A DNA stretch of 37,372 bases, from NCBI GenBank assembly GCA_025358315.1, contig JANYKA010000037.1, positions 1-37,372 on the forward strand, in the 5' to 3' direction. The notes under the pieces are model-generated. The model was not told the DNA's origin. It saw nothing but the letters and a program-made list of their open reading frames with translations, and did no database searches. Shown here piece after piece: positions 23,861 to 32,257 of the stretch (position 1 is the stretch's first letter; every line of letters begins with the position of its first letter). Origin of the DNA: Gemmatimonadota bacterium. Its GTDB lineage: Bacteria; Gemmatimonadota; Gemmatimonadetes; Gemmatimonadales; Gemmatimonadaceae. Both the position numbers and the translations under genes were made by a program.

Positions 23861-26623
23861 ATGACGCCTCCGGAAACCCCCGACGAGATTCCGCCGCACT
23901 ACGATGCGGCAGCCACCGAACGGACCCTGTACGATGAATGGGAACGCGCCGGTGTCTTTCATGCCGACGCCGCGCGTTCGAAGCGCAGCGGCGGCGACCG
24001 CGACCCATTTGTGATTGTGATTCCGCCGCCAAATGTGACGGCGGCATTGCATGTGGGACACGGCTTGAACAGCACCGTCCAGGACGTGCTCGTTCGTTGG
24101 CGGCGAATGGCCGGCGACGAAGTGCTGTGGGTTCCCGGCACCGACCACGCCGGCATCGCCACGCAGAATGTCGTGGAGAAACTGTTGGCCACCGAAGGGA
24201 AAACGCGCCAGGACCTCGGCCGCGATGCCTTTGTCGAGCGGGTGAAATCGTTTGTCACAGAGACCGGTGGCCAGATCTTGCGGCAGTTGCGCGCGATTGG
24301 AGCCAGCGCCGACTGGACGCGCACCGCGTACACTTTGAGCCCCGAGCTTTCGCGCGCTGTGCGCGAAATTTTCGTTCGATTATACGACGACAAACTGATC
24401 TACCGCGGGCACCGTGTGATTCATTGGTGTCCCCGCTGCCTGACGTCGCTGTCGGATGAAGAAGCCGAACATAGCGAGACGAACGGGTCGCTGTGGCATA
24501 TCGCGTACCCGGTGGTCGGCGACCCTTCGCGCCAGATTGTGGTCGCCACCACACGCCCTGAAACCATGCTCGGCGATGTCGCCGTGGCCGTGCATCCCGA
24601 CGACGACCGCTATCGCGATTTAATCGGCAAACAGCTGCTCCTGCCAATCGCGAACATCGAAATCCCGGTGATTGCCGACAGCTATGTCGATCGCGCGTTT
24701 GGCACTGGTGCCGTGAAAATCACACCGGCGCACGACCCCAACGATTTCGAAGTTGGCAAACGGCACGCGTTGCCAATGCCGGTCATCATGGCGCCCGATG
24801 CGACCATGGCCGATGGTGCTGATGCCGCCGGCCGGGTGCCGACGACATTGCGCGGCATCGAACGGTTCGCGGCGCGCCGGATGGTCGTTGCCCAGCTCGA
24901 GGCAGAAGGTCGGCTCGTGAAAGTTGAGCCGCATCAACACGCCGTGCGGCACTGTTATCGCTGCGATACTATCGTCGAGCCGCGCTTGTCCGATCAGTGG
25001 TTCGTCAAAATGGCGCCCCTTGCCGCGCCGGCGCTCGAGGCCGTAAAAGACGGTCGCATTCGCATTTTGCCGGAACGTCACGAAGCCGTCTATATCAACT
25101 GGCTTACGGGTATTCGCGACTGGAACATCTCGCGACAGCTCTGGTGGGGGCACCGCATTCCGGTGTGGCGCTGCCCGGATTGCAGTCACGAGAAGGCCTA
25201 TCGCGACGATCCGACGTCCTGCGAGCAGTGCGGCGGGACGGCGCTGCAGCAGGATGAAGACGTGCTCGACACCTGGTTCTCGAGTTGGCTCTGGCCATTC
25301 TCGACGCTCGGATGGCCTGACGATACTGCCGACCAGCGGGCGTTTTATCCGACCGACGTGCTCGTGACCGCACCGGAGATCCTTTTCTTCTGGGTCGCGC
25401 GCATGATCATGGCGGGTTTGTATGTGAAGAAAGAAGTGCCGTTCCACACAGTGTACTTACACGGAACCGTGCGCGACATGCAGCATCGCAAAATGTCGAA
25501 GTCGCTCGGCAACGGTATCGACCCGCTCCAGGTGGTGGACGAGTTCGGCGCCGATGCGCTCCGGTTCACATTGATGCAGGGGATGGGGCTTGGCGTCGAC
25601 GTGATGCTCGATCCGGCCGATCTCGAAAAATCGTTCGCGCCCGGGCGGAACTTCGCAACCAAACTCTGGAATATCGGACGCTTTCTGTTGATGCAGGTCG
25701 GCACAGAGCCGGTGCGAGCGTTCGAGAGCATTCCGGCAATAGCGCTCACGAATGCAGACCGTTGGATTCTCACTCGTCTGTCGACGGCGATTGCGGAATG
25801 CGACGCCGCACTTGGCCCCGCCCGCACTGTCGGTCCATGGCCTGAGGCCTTGCGAGGTGCGGGGCTTCGGCTTGACGCACACGCCGAAACAGCCCGACGT
25901 TTTGTGTGGAACGAACTCGCGGATTGGTATGTCGAAGCCGCGAAGTCGCGGCTACAATCACCAGGAGACGATCGCGAAGTCGTGCGCGCCATTCTGGTGC
26001 ACGTGTTCGATCAGGGGCTGCGATTGCTCCACCCCATCATGCCGTTCGTGACGGAATCACTGTGGCGGCGCTTGCCGACGTTTCAGACGGGGACATTCTT
26101 GGCGCGCGCCACATGGCCCAAGTCAGCGCCGCCGCTGAGCGGTGGCGAACGATTCGATTTAGTCCGCGAAGCCATTGGCACCGTGCGACAACTGCGTGCG
26201 GACTACTCCATTCCGCCGGGGCAGAAAATTGCAGCGCACGTCGTGTCACCTGACGCAACCTCGAAGGAACGGGCCGACCTGCTGTTCCTGGAAGCTGCCT
26301 TGATCGGACGCATGGCGCGCTGCGAACTGCTCAGTACGCCGGCACCTGGTGGCGCCGCCGCACATGCCCTCCTGTCGCCCGGCCTCGAACTCGTCCTGCC
26401 GCTCGCCGGCGTCGTTGACCTGCAGAAAGAAATCACACGCCTCAAGACCGAGCACGGTGCGCTGTCCAAGCAGCTCGACGCCCTCCGCGGCCGCCTCTCC
26501 AACGAGAAATTCACCGGCAAGGCGCCGCCTGAGCTGGTAGACGCGGAACGCACGAAAGAACGTGAGTGGACCGCGCGGCGCGATCAGATGCAATCCAAGC
26601 TCAAAGACTTGGGTGGTGCATGA
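23861..26623 (+). CDS. valS: valyl-tRNA synthetase
   Basis: A 920-residue class I synthetase. The HIGH motif is HVGH (64-67) after PPPNVTAAL, and the second signature is KMSKS (544-548) in HRKMSKSLGNGIDP. The editing (CP1) domain spans about 170-350 (TTRPETMLGDVAVAVHP, GTGAVKITPAHDPNDFEVG). Zinc-type cysteines are in RCPDCSHEKAY...SCEQCGG (about 445-465). After the anticodon domain, the C-terminal coiled-coil tRNA arm runs from about 845 (VVDLQKEITRLKTEHGALSK). Complete and normal. The TGA overlaps the next ATG by 4 nt, starting a coupled series of genes. Confidence 0.98.
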   Translation: MTPPETPDEIPPHYDAAATERTLYDEWERAGVFHADAARSKRSGGDRDPFVIVIPPPNVTAALHVGHGLNSTVQDVLVRWRRMAGDEVLWVPGTDHAGIATQNVVEKLLATEGKTRQDLGRDAFVERVKSFVTETGGQILRQLRAIGASADWTRTAYTLSPELSRAVREIFVRLYDDKLIYRGHRVIHWCPRCLTSLSDEEAEHSETNGSLWHIAYPVVGDPSRQIVVATTRPETMLGDVAVAVHPDDDRYRDLIGKQLLLPIANIEIPVIADSYVDRAFGTGAVKITPAHDPNDFEVGKRHALPMPVIMAPDATMADGADAAGRVPTTLRGIERFAARRMVVAQLEAEGRLVKVEPHQHAVRHCYRCDTIVEPRLSDQWFVKMAPLAAPALEAVKDGRIRILPERHEAVYINWLTGIRDWNISRQLWWGHRIPVWRCPDCSHEKAYRDDPTSCEQCGGTALQQDEDVLDTWFSSWLWPFSTLGWPDDTADQRAFYPTDVLVTAPEILFFWVARMIMAGLYVKKEVPFHTVYLHGTVRDMQHRKMSKSLGNGIDPLQVVDEFGADALRFTLMQGMGLGVDVMLDPADLEKSFAPGRNFATKLWNIGRFLLMQVGTEPVRAFESIPAIALTNADRWILTRLSTAIAECDAALGPARTVGPWPEALRGAGLRLDAHAETARRFVWNELADWYVEAAKSRLQSPGDDREVVRAILVHVFDQGLRLLHPIMPFVTESLWRRLPTFQTGTFLARATWPKSAPPLSGGERFDLVREAIGTVRQLRADYSIPPGQKIAAHVVSPDATSKERADLLFLEAALIGRMARCELLSTPAPGGAAAHALLSPGLELVLPLAGVVDLQKEITRLKTEHGALSKQLDALRGRLSNEKFTGKAPPELVDAERTKEREWTARRDQMQSKLKDLGGA

Positions 26624-27915
26624 CATCACCCGTCCGTCGTCTCTCGATCACCGCGCTGATGCTCACCGGCGCCTGCGCCTCACCGGGCTTCCCGGCCGGT
26701 GGGCCAATTTCAAAAAAGCCGCTCGAACTCGTGAAGGTCACGCCCGATACCAACGCGCTGAATGTAAAATCGCGCACGGTCACCTTTCAGTTCGATAAGG
26801 TGGTGAATGAACGGCCACGCGGCGCAGCGACACTCGACCAGATCGTCACCATCTCGCCTTCGGATGGCGCCCCGTCCGTCGACTGGCACCGACGTGTTCT
26901 GGTGATTCACCCACACAAACCGTGGCGTGCCAACACTGCTTACACGGTCACGATTTTGCCGGGCTTGACGGATCTATTCGGCAATCCCACACTCAAGCCA
27001 TTCCAGACCGTCTTCAGTACCGGAGGCGATATCCCGGTCGGCGTGGTGCGCGGGGTAGCGTTCGACTGGGTACAACTGCGCGTCGTCAGTGGAGCACGGA
27101 TAGAGGCGACCATCGGAGCAGATACGATTCTCCGTTATATGGCAACATCAGATTCGTCAGGCCGATTTGCGCTGCGCTATCTCCCCACCGGCGCGCTGAA
27201 GCTCAAGATGTTTCTCGACGAGAATAACAACGGAGTCCAGGACCGGCGCGAGAAATGGGATTCGGTTTCCGTGACACTGGCCGACTCGGTACGGCATGAC
27301 TTCTATCTCTTCACCCACGACTCGGCAGGACCGAGCTTGGGCGAGGGCACGAGCGTCACGGATTCCATGACGGTACGCGTCAAATTCACCCAACCGCTCG
27401 CGCCAGACGCGCCGCTTGACACGTCGAATTTTCGCCTGCGGCTGTTGAAGGATTCGTCTTTCATTGCGATCCGCGGTGTGTTTGCTGCGGTGAGTCGCGA
27501 CTCGGTGGTCGCGGGGCGAAAGAGGCTTACCGCCGATTCGATCGCACTCGCCGACACGTCCGTCGCCGGTCGGGCCCGCGTTGCCGCCACCGACTCGGCG
27601 CGCGCCAAGGCAAAACTCGACTCACAATCGCTGAAGCAGATTGCCGACCTGCGTGCCAGACGCGACACGGCCAAGAAAGTACCGTTGCCGAAGCCGAATC
27701 GATTGCAACCGCTTTCTGAATACGTGATCGAGCTCGTGCGCCCGCTTGCTGACAGCTCTCGCATGACCCTGACCGCGGAAAAGATCGTCAATCTCGCGGG
27801 GTCTGTGCGCACGTCGTCGCGGTTTGTCAGCTACTTCAAAGCGCCGGTACCAAAAAAGGATTCGACGGCATTGAAGCCGCCGCCCGGCAAGCCCAAATTG
27901 CCCGCTAAGCCGTGA
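26620..27915 (+). CDS. Ig-like (SbsA/Big_5-type) lipoprotein
   Basis: A 431-residue protein starting at the ATG overlapping the valS stop. A lipoprotein signal peptide with lipobox LTGAC (Cys at about residue 19) anchors it in a membrane. Residues about 30-145 form a Big_5 Ig-like domain: VTPDTNALNVKSRTVTFQFD, IVTISPSDGAPSVDW, then PWRANTAYTVTILPGLTDLF. A further beta-rich segment includes FALRYLPTGALKLKMFLDEN with a DENNNGVQD acidic turn that may bind calcium, followed by a Ser/Asp/Ala/Lys-rich region and a Pro/Lys tail (PPPGKPKLPAKP). Probably a cell-envelope protein of unknown role. The stop overlaps the selA GTG start. Confidence 0.8.
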   Translation: MTSPVRRLSITALMLTGACASPGFPAGGPISKKPLELVKVTPDTNALNVKSRTVTFQFDKVVNERPRGAATLDQIVTISPSDGAPSVDWHRRVLVIHPHKPWRANTAYTVTILPGLTDLFGNPTLKPFQTVFSTGGDIPVGVVRGVAFDWVQLRVVSGARIEATIGADTILRYMATSDSSGRFALRYLPTGALKLKMFLDENNNGVQDRREKWDSVSVTLADSVRHDFYLFTHDSAGPSLGEGTSVTDSMTVRVKFTQPLAPDAPLDTSNFRLRLLKDSSFIAIRGVFAAVSRDSVVAGRKRLTADSIALADTSVAGRARVAATDSARAKAKLDSQSLKQIADLRARRDTAKKVPLPKPNRLQPLSEYVIELVRPLADSSRMTLTAEKIVNLAGSVRTSSRFVSYFKAPVPKKDSTALKPPPGKPKLPAKP

Positions 27916-29276
27916 CCACCGATCCGCGGCGAATGCTTCCCGCCGTCACGCTGCTGCTCGAGCTTCCAGGCGTACAGCAGCTACTCACTACCACGCCCCG
28001 TTCGGTCGTGACCGACGCCGTTCGCACCGTCATCGACGTTGCTCGCGGCGCACCGTACAGCGCGCCTGCGAATGACACCGAGTGGATGGCCGCCATTACC
28101 GAACAGGTCACAGTGCGCCAACTCCCATCGCTGCGCCGGCTGATCAATGCCACGGGCGTCGTGCTGCACACCAATCTCGGCCGCGCTCCTCTTGCGGCGG
28201 CGGCGTTGCGGGCGATTCAGGATGTGGCGTCGGGGTTTTGCAATCTCGAATACGACATTGCCACCGGGGCGCGGGGTTCGCGGCATGCGCATTGCTCGGC
28301 GCTGATTGCTGAACTCACCGGCGCCGAAGATGCGATGGTGGTCAACAACTGCGCGGCGGCGCTGGTGCTGGCGCTCAACAGTTGCGCCGACGGCCGCGAG
28401 GCGATCATCTCGCGCGGCGAACTGGTCGAGATTGGCGGCAGTTTTCGCGTGCCCGACATCATGGCGAAAAGTGGCGCCACACTGGTGGAAGTGGGCACCA
28501 CGAACCGCACGCACGCCGACGACTACCGTCGCGCCCTGTCGCCACGCACGGGCGCCATCGTCACGGTGCATCGCAGTAATTTCACCTTGGAAGGTTTCGT
28601 CGCGGCTGTGCCGCCGCGCGATCTCGCAGCGATTGCCGCCGAGGGCGGCGTGCCGCTGATTCACGATTTTGGGAGCGGCCTCTTGCTCGATCTCGCGCCG
28701 TGGGGGCTCTCCGGCGAACCGACGGCGCGCGATGCCATCCGTGCTGGTGCATCGCTTGTCTTGATGAGCGGCGACAAGTTGCTTGGGGGACCGCAAGCAG
28801 GAATTGTGGCCGGCCGCGCCGATTGGGTCGGTGCGATGCGGCGCAATCCGCTCGCCCGTGCGCTTCGGGTCGACAAGCTGACGCTCTCCGCACTAGAAGC
28901 AACACTCGCACTATATCGCGATCCGGCTCGCGCTATCGCCGAGATCCCGGCGCTCGCAATGCTGACCGCGCCGGTTGCCGGGATAGCCGCACGTGCCGAA
29001 CAGCTAGCCGCGTCTTTGCGCGCTGCAGGGCTATCTGCGTCCACGCGGGCAGTGGATGCCACCGTTGGCGGCGGAGCATTTCCGGCCGCACGCATTCCAT
29101 CGGCGGCAGTGGTGCTTGAAGTACAGGACGCTGACACCGCCGCCGCGCGCCTGCGCGGGGCCCGTGTGCCGGTGATCGGTCGAATTGCCGATGGAGTGCT
29201 GCTGCTCGACCTCCGCGGCGTGCCGGCGGAGCTCGATGCCGAACTTGGCGGGCTCGTTGCCGGAGCGCTTTCATGA
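27912..29276 (+). CDS. selA: L-seryl-tRNA(Sec) selenium transferase
   Basis: A 454-residue PLP enzyme converting Ser-tRNA(Sec) to Sec-tRNA(Sec) with selenophosphate. It starts at a GTG overlapping the upstream stop (GTGA). Family signatures: RLINATGVVLHTNLGRAPL (about 76-94), YDIATGARGSRHAHC, EDAMVVNNCAAALVLALN, ISRGELVEIGGSFRVPDIM, GTTNRTHADDY, and the PLP lysine Lys289 in LMSGDKLLGGPQAGI. Length fits bacterial SelA (about 460). It implies selenocysteine decoding in this organism. selB, selD and tRNA-Sec are not in this window, which is unusual since selA and selB are often adjacent. Coupled to gmhB by another 4-nt overlap. Confidence 0.95.
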   Translation: MTTDPRRMLPAVTLLLELPGVQQLLTTTPRSVVTDAVRTVIDVARGAPYSAPANDTEWMAAITEQVTVRQLPSLRRLINATGVVLHTNLGRAPLAAAALRAIQDVASGFCNLEYDIATGARGSRHAHCSALIAELTGAEDAMVVNNCAAALVLALNSCADGREAIISRGELVEIGGSFRVPDIMAKSGATLVEVGTTNRTHADDYRRALSPRTGAIVTVHRSNFTLEGFVAAVPPRDLAAIAAEGGVPLIHDFGSGLLLDLAPWGLSGEPTARDAIRAGASLVLMSGDKLLGGPQAGIVAGRADWVGAMRRNPLARALRVDKLTLSALEATLALYRDPARAIAEIPALAMLTAPVAGIAARAEQLAASLRAAGLSASTRAVDATVGGGAFPAARIPSAAVVLEVQDADTAAARLRGARVPVIGRIADGVLLLDLRGVPAELDAELGGLVAGALS

Positions 29277-29902
29277 CCTTTGGTGGTGGCCATCGGCTGT
29301 CGACACCCGGCATTCGCCACACCATGGCGATCACCGGCGAGCATCGCACCAGCTTGCGCGAAGTGCGCGCGGCGGTCTTTTTCGACCGCGATGGCACGCT
29401 CATTAAAGATGTCGGCTACATCAAGAGTTCGGCGGATGTCCAGCTCGTGCCGCACGCCGCGAATGCCGTGCGGCGGATGAACTACGCGCTGTGGCCGGTC
29501 ATCGTTGTTACGAATCAATCGGGGATCGCGCGCGGATTGCTCACGATCGAGGATTATCTCGCCGTGCGCGAACGCTTGGATGATCTGCTGGCCGAGCGTG
29601 GCGCGTATATCAACGCGCATTACTATTGCCCGCATCATCCCGACTTCACCGGCCCTTGTCGCTGCCGCAAGCCGGGCACCGAACTGTTCGATCAGGCGAT
29701 GGCGGAACATGCCATCAATCCGGCGATATCGGTGTTTGTGGGCGATCGCTGGCGCGACGTGCAGCCGGCGCTGCACTACGGCGCGCGAGGAATTCTCGTT
29801 CCAAACGAACACACGCCGTTCGAAGAGATTACGCGCGCCACCCGCGAACTCGAAACAGCGGTGACGCTCACAGATGCCGTGCATATGATCCTGCAGGTAT
29901 GA
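29273..29902 (+). CDS. gmhB: heptose-1,7-bisphosphate 7-phosphatase (GmhB-type HAD)
   Basis: A 209-residue HAD phosphatase. The nucleophile motif is FFDRDGTL (Asp38, Asp40), followed by VVTNQSGIARG (motif II) and VGDRWRDVQPAL (motif IV). The inserted zinc loop CPHHP...GPCRCRKPGT is the mark of GmhB/HisB-N type enzymes. GmhB makes ADP-heptose precursors for LPS core. The extra 30 residues before the first motif suggest a later start (for example an ATG at 29324), but the ATGA overlap with selA supports 29273. It overlaps purN by 4 nt. A histidinol-phosphatase role is the main alternative. Confidence 0.88.
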   Translation: MTFGGGHRLSTPGIRHTMAITGEHRTSLREVRAAVFFDRDGTLIKDVGYIKSSADVQLVPHAANAVRRMNYALWPVIVVTNQSGIARGLLTIEDYLAVRERLDDLLAERGAYINAHYYCPHHPDFTGPCRCRKPGTELFDQAMAEHAINPAISVFVGDRWRDVQPALHYGARGILVPNEHTPFEEITRATRELETAVTLTDAVHMILQV

Positions 29903-30588
29903 CCCGCATCGCCGTGCTCGCTTCCGGCAGCGGGAGCAATCTCCAGGCATTGCTCGACTACCTCGACGCGTTTGGAAGCGCGGCACCGGCGCGGGTCGTA
30001 TTCGTCGGCAGTGATCGCGGCGACGCACTGGCGCTTCAGCGCGCGACGTTGCGCGGCATTGCGACTGCGGCATTGATCGACCCGACCGACGGCGAGGCGC
30101 TACTCGCATTATTGGAGCAGCAACGCACGGATCTCCTGGTACTTGCCGGGTATGTCAAGCTGGTGCCGGCCGCTGTTACCCGCCGGTTTCGCGGTGCCCT
30201 GATCAATGTGCATCCCGCTTTATTGCCGAAGTTTGGCGGCGCGGGAATGTATGGGCAGCGCGTCCATGCCGCGGTTATCGCCGCTGGTGAGCACGAGAGC
30301 GGTGCTACGGTCCATTTCGTGAATGACGAGTATGATCGTGGCGCACCGTTGGCCCACACTGTCGTTCCGGTGCACGCCGGCGACTCTCCGGCAATCCTGG
30401 CAGAGCGCGTGCTGGCCGCCGAGCACGTACTTTTCCCGCGTGCGGTTCACGCGTTGGCCGTCGGACTCGTATCGCTTGCCGCCAACGGGACCGTAGTGCT
30501 GAACGCCGATCTTGCTGCGACCCACCCGATTTCGAACAGCTCGGCGCAGCGTATTTCATTTGACACTCACCCTCCTTTCCAGATCTAG
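29899..30588 (+). CDS. purN: phosphoribosylglycinamide formyltransferase
   Basis: A 229-residue GAR transformylase, the third step of purine synthesis. The start is the ATG overlapping the gmhB stop. The N-terminal RIAVLASGSGSNLQALLD phosphate-binding motif, LVLAGYVKLVP, the catalytic ALINVHPALLPKFGG (Asn/His) and ATVHFVNDEYDRGAPLA (Asp) are all present. The final 30 residues extend past the usual PurN end without recognisable features. The purH ATG follows directly after its stop codon. Confidence 0.96.
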   Translation: MTRIAVLASGSGSNLQALLDYLDAFGSAAPARVVFVGSDRGDALALQRATLRGIATAALIDPTDGEALLALLEQQRTDLLVLAGYVKLVPAAVTRRFRGALINVHPALLPKFGGAGMYGQRVHAAVIAAGEHESGATVHFVNDEYDRGAPLAHTVVPVHAGDSPAILAERVLAAEHVLFPRAVHALAVGLVSLAANGTVVLNADLAATHPISNSSAQRISFDTHPPFQI

Positions 30589-32121
30589 ATGCCGCGCGCA
30601 CTCCTCTCGGTCAGTGACAAGTCCGGTCTCGCCGTCTTTGCATCCGGCCTGCACTCGCTCGGATGGGAGCTCGTTTCAACCGGCGGCACCGCCAAGGCGC
30701 TCCGCGAGGCCGGGCTTCCCTGCATCGACGTCAGCACCGTCACACACTTTCCCGAGATGCTCGATGGCCGCGTGAAAACGCTGCACCCGGCCGTGCACGG
30801 CGGCCTGCTGGCGCGGCGTGATCTCCCGGAGCATATGGCCGCGATCGCCGAACACGGAATCGTCCCCATCGATCTCGTGTGCGTCAATCTTTACCCGTTC
30901 CGCGACACCGCCAGAACAGCGGGGGTTACGCCCGACGCGGTGATCGAACAGATCGATATTGGTGGTCCATCAATGATTCGTTCCGCGGCCAAGAACTTCG
31001 CTTCGGTGACCGTGGTGGTCGATCCGACGGACTATGAGATTGTGCTGATCACACTGCAGGAAAAGCGGGACGATCTGGATTTGAGACGGACGCTCGCGGC
31101 GAAAGTCTTCGAGCACACCGCCGCGTACGATGCGATGATTGCCGCATGGTTTGCGTCTGAGCGTGGCGACCACTTTCCGGCGCGCCTGACGATCGCATTA
31201 GAACGGCAGCAGTCGCTCCGGTATGGAGAGAATCCCGGTCAGGGTGCGGCGTTCTATGTGACAGAGCGTGGTGCGGGGCTCGCTGGCCTGGTGCAGCGCG
31301 GCGGGAAAGAACTGTCGTTTAATAATTTTCTCGATCTCGAAGGGGCGTTGCTCGCCACCGATCCGTTCGGCGGTGAAACGGCGTGCGCCATCGTGAAACA
31401 TACAACGCCCTGCGGACTCGCCACCGGCCCCACCGCGCTCGACGCATACAAAAAGGCGCTGGCCTGCGATCCCATGAGTGCGTTCGGGTCGGTCATTGCG
31501 TTCACGGTTCCGGTCGACGAAGCCGCCGCGGCCGCCGTCGCCCAACTCTTCGTGGAATGCATTCTTGCACCGGCCTTCACGCCAGAAGCGCTGCGCGTGC
31601 TCGGGGAAAAGAAAAATCTTCGCGTGCTTGAGGGAACGGCGCCATCGCGTGCCGGAGCGCTGGATATGAAAGCGGTGCGCGGCGGGATCCTGATGCAAGA
31701 GTGCGCCAGCCCGCGACTCGATGATACGAACTGGCAGATTGTTACGAAACGCCAACCAACGCGAGCCGAGCACATTGACTTGTTGTTCGCCTGGCGTGCA
31801 GTGGCGAGCGTAAAATCCAATGCGATCGTGCTGGCCAAGGACGGTGCAACGGTCGGCATCGGCGCCGGCCAGATGTCCCGAGTCGATGCGGCGTTTCTCG
31901 CCATTCATAAAGCGCGAAGCGCTGGACACGACACCATTGGTACCGCCTTGGGCTCAGACGCCTATTTCCCGTTTCGCGATGGGGTTGAGCAAGCGGCGGC
32001 GGCCGGAGTACGGGCGATCGTGCAACCCGGCGGATCGGTGCGTGACGCCGAAGTCATCGCGGCGGCGGATGAGGCGGGGATTGCGATGGCCTTCACTGGA
32101 CGGCGGACGTTCCGGCATTAG
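30589..32121 (+). CDS. purH: bifunctional AICAR transformylase/IMP cyclohydrolase
   Basis: A 510-residue enzyme catalysing the last two steps to IMP. The N-terminal MGS-like IMP cyclohydrolase domain (1 to about 190) has [48 protein letters not shown] and [15 protein letters not shown]. The transformylase domain has [14 protein letters not shown], the catalytic [13 protein letters not shown] (Lys-His) and [20 protein letters not shown]. Complete. It directly abuts purN. The 136 bp to the next gene contain a small TCAACT/AGTTGA hairpin (32130-32144) and a GGAGCGG/CCGCTCC pair (32151-32188), with no T-run. Confidence 0.98.
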   Translation: MPRALLSVSDKSGLAVFASGLHSLGWELVSTGGTAKALREAGLPCIDVSTVTHFPEMLDGRVKTLHPAVHGGLLARRDLPEHMAAIAEHGIVPIDLVCVNLYPFRDTARTAGVTPDAVIEQIDIGGPSMIRSAAKNFASVTVVVDPTDYEIVLITLQEKRDDLDLRRTLAAKVFEHTAAYDAMIAAWFASERGDHFPARLTIALERQQSLRYGENPGQGAAFYVTERGAGLAGLVQRGGKELSFNNFLDLEGALLATDPFGGETACAIVKHTTPCGLATGPTALDAYKKALACDPMSAFGSVIAFTVPVDEAAAAAVAQLFVECILAPAFTPEALRVLGEKKNLRVLEGTAPSRAGALDMKAVRGGILMQECASPRLDDTNWQIVTKRQPTRAEHIDLLFAWRAVASVKSNAIVLAKDGATVGIGAGQMSRVDAAFLAIHKARSAGHDTIGTALGSDAYFPFRDGVEQAAAAGVRAIVQPGGSVRDAEVIAAADEAGIAMAFTGRRTFRH

Positions 32122-32257
32122 GGCGCGAGTCAACTATTAGTTGAACGTACGGAGCGGACGGCGGGCAGCGTGGACTGCGAGCCGCTCCATACGACTCTTC
32201 CCAACCCCGCCCCCAACAAGCGTAATTAGATGCTTGCCTTAACCCAGTCCAACCGAA

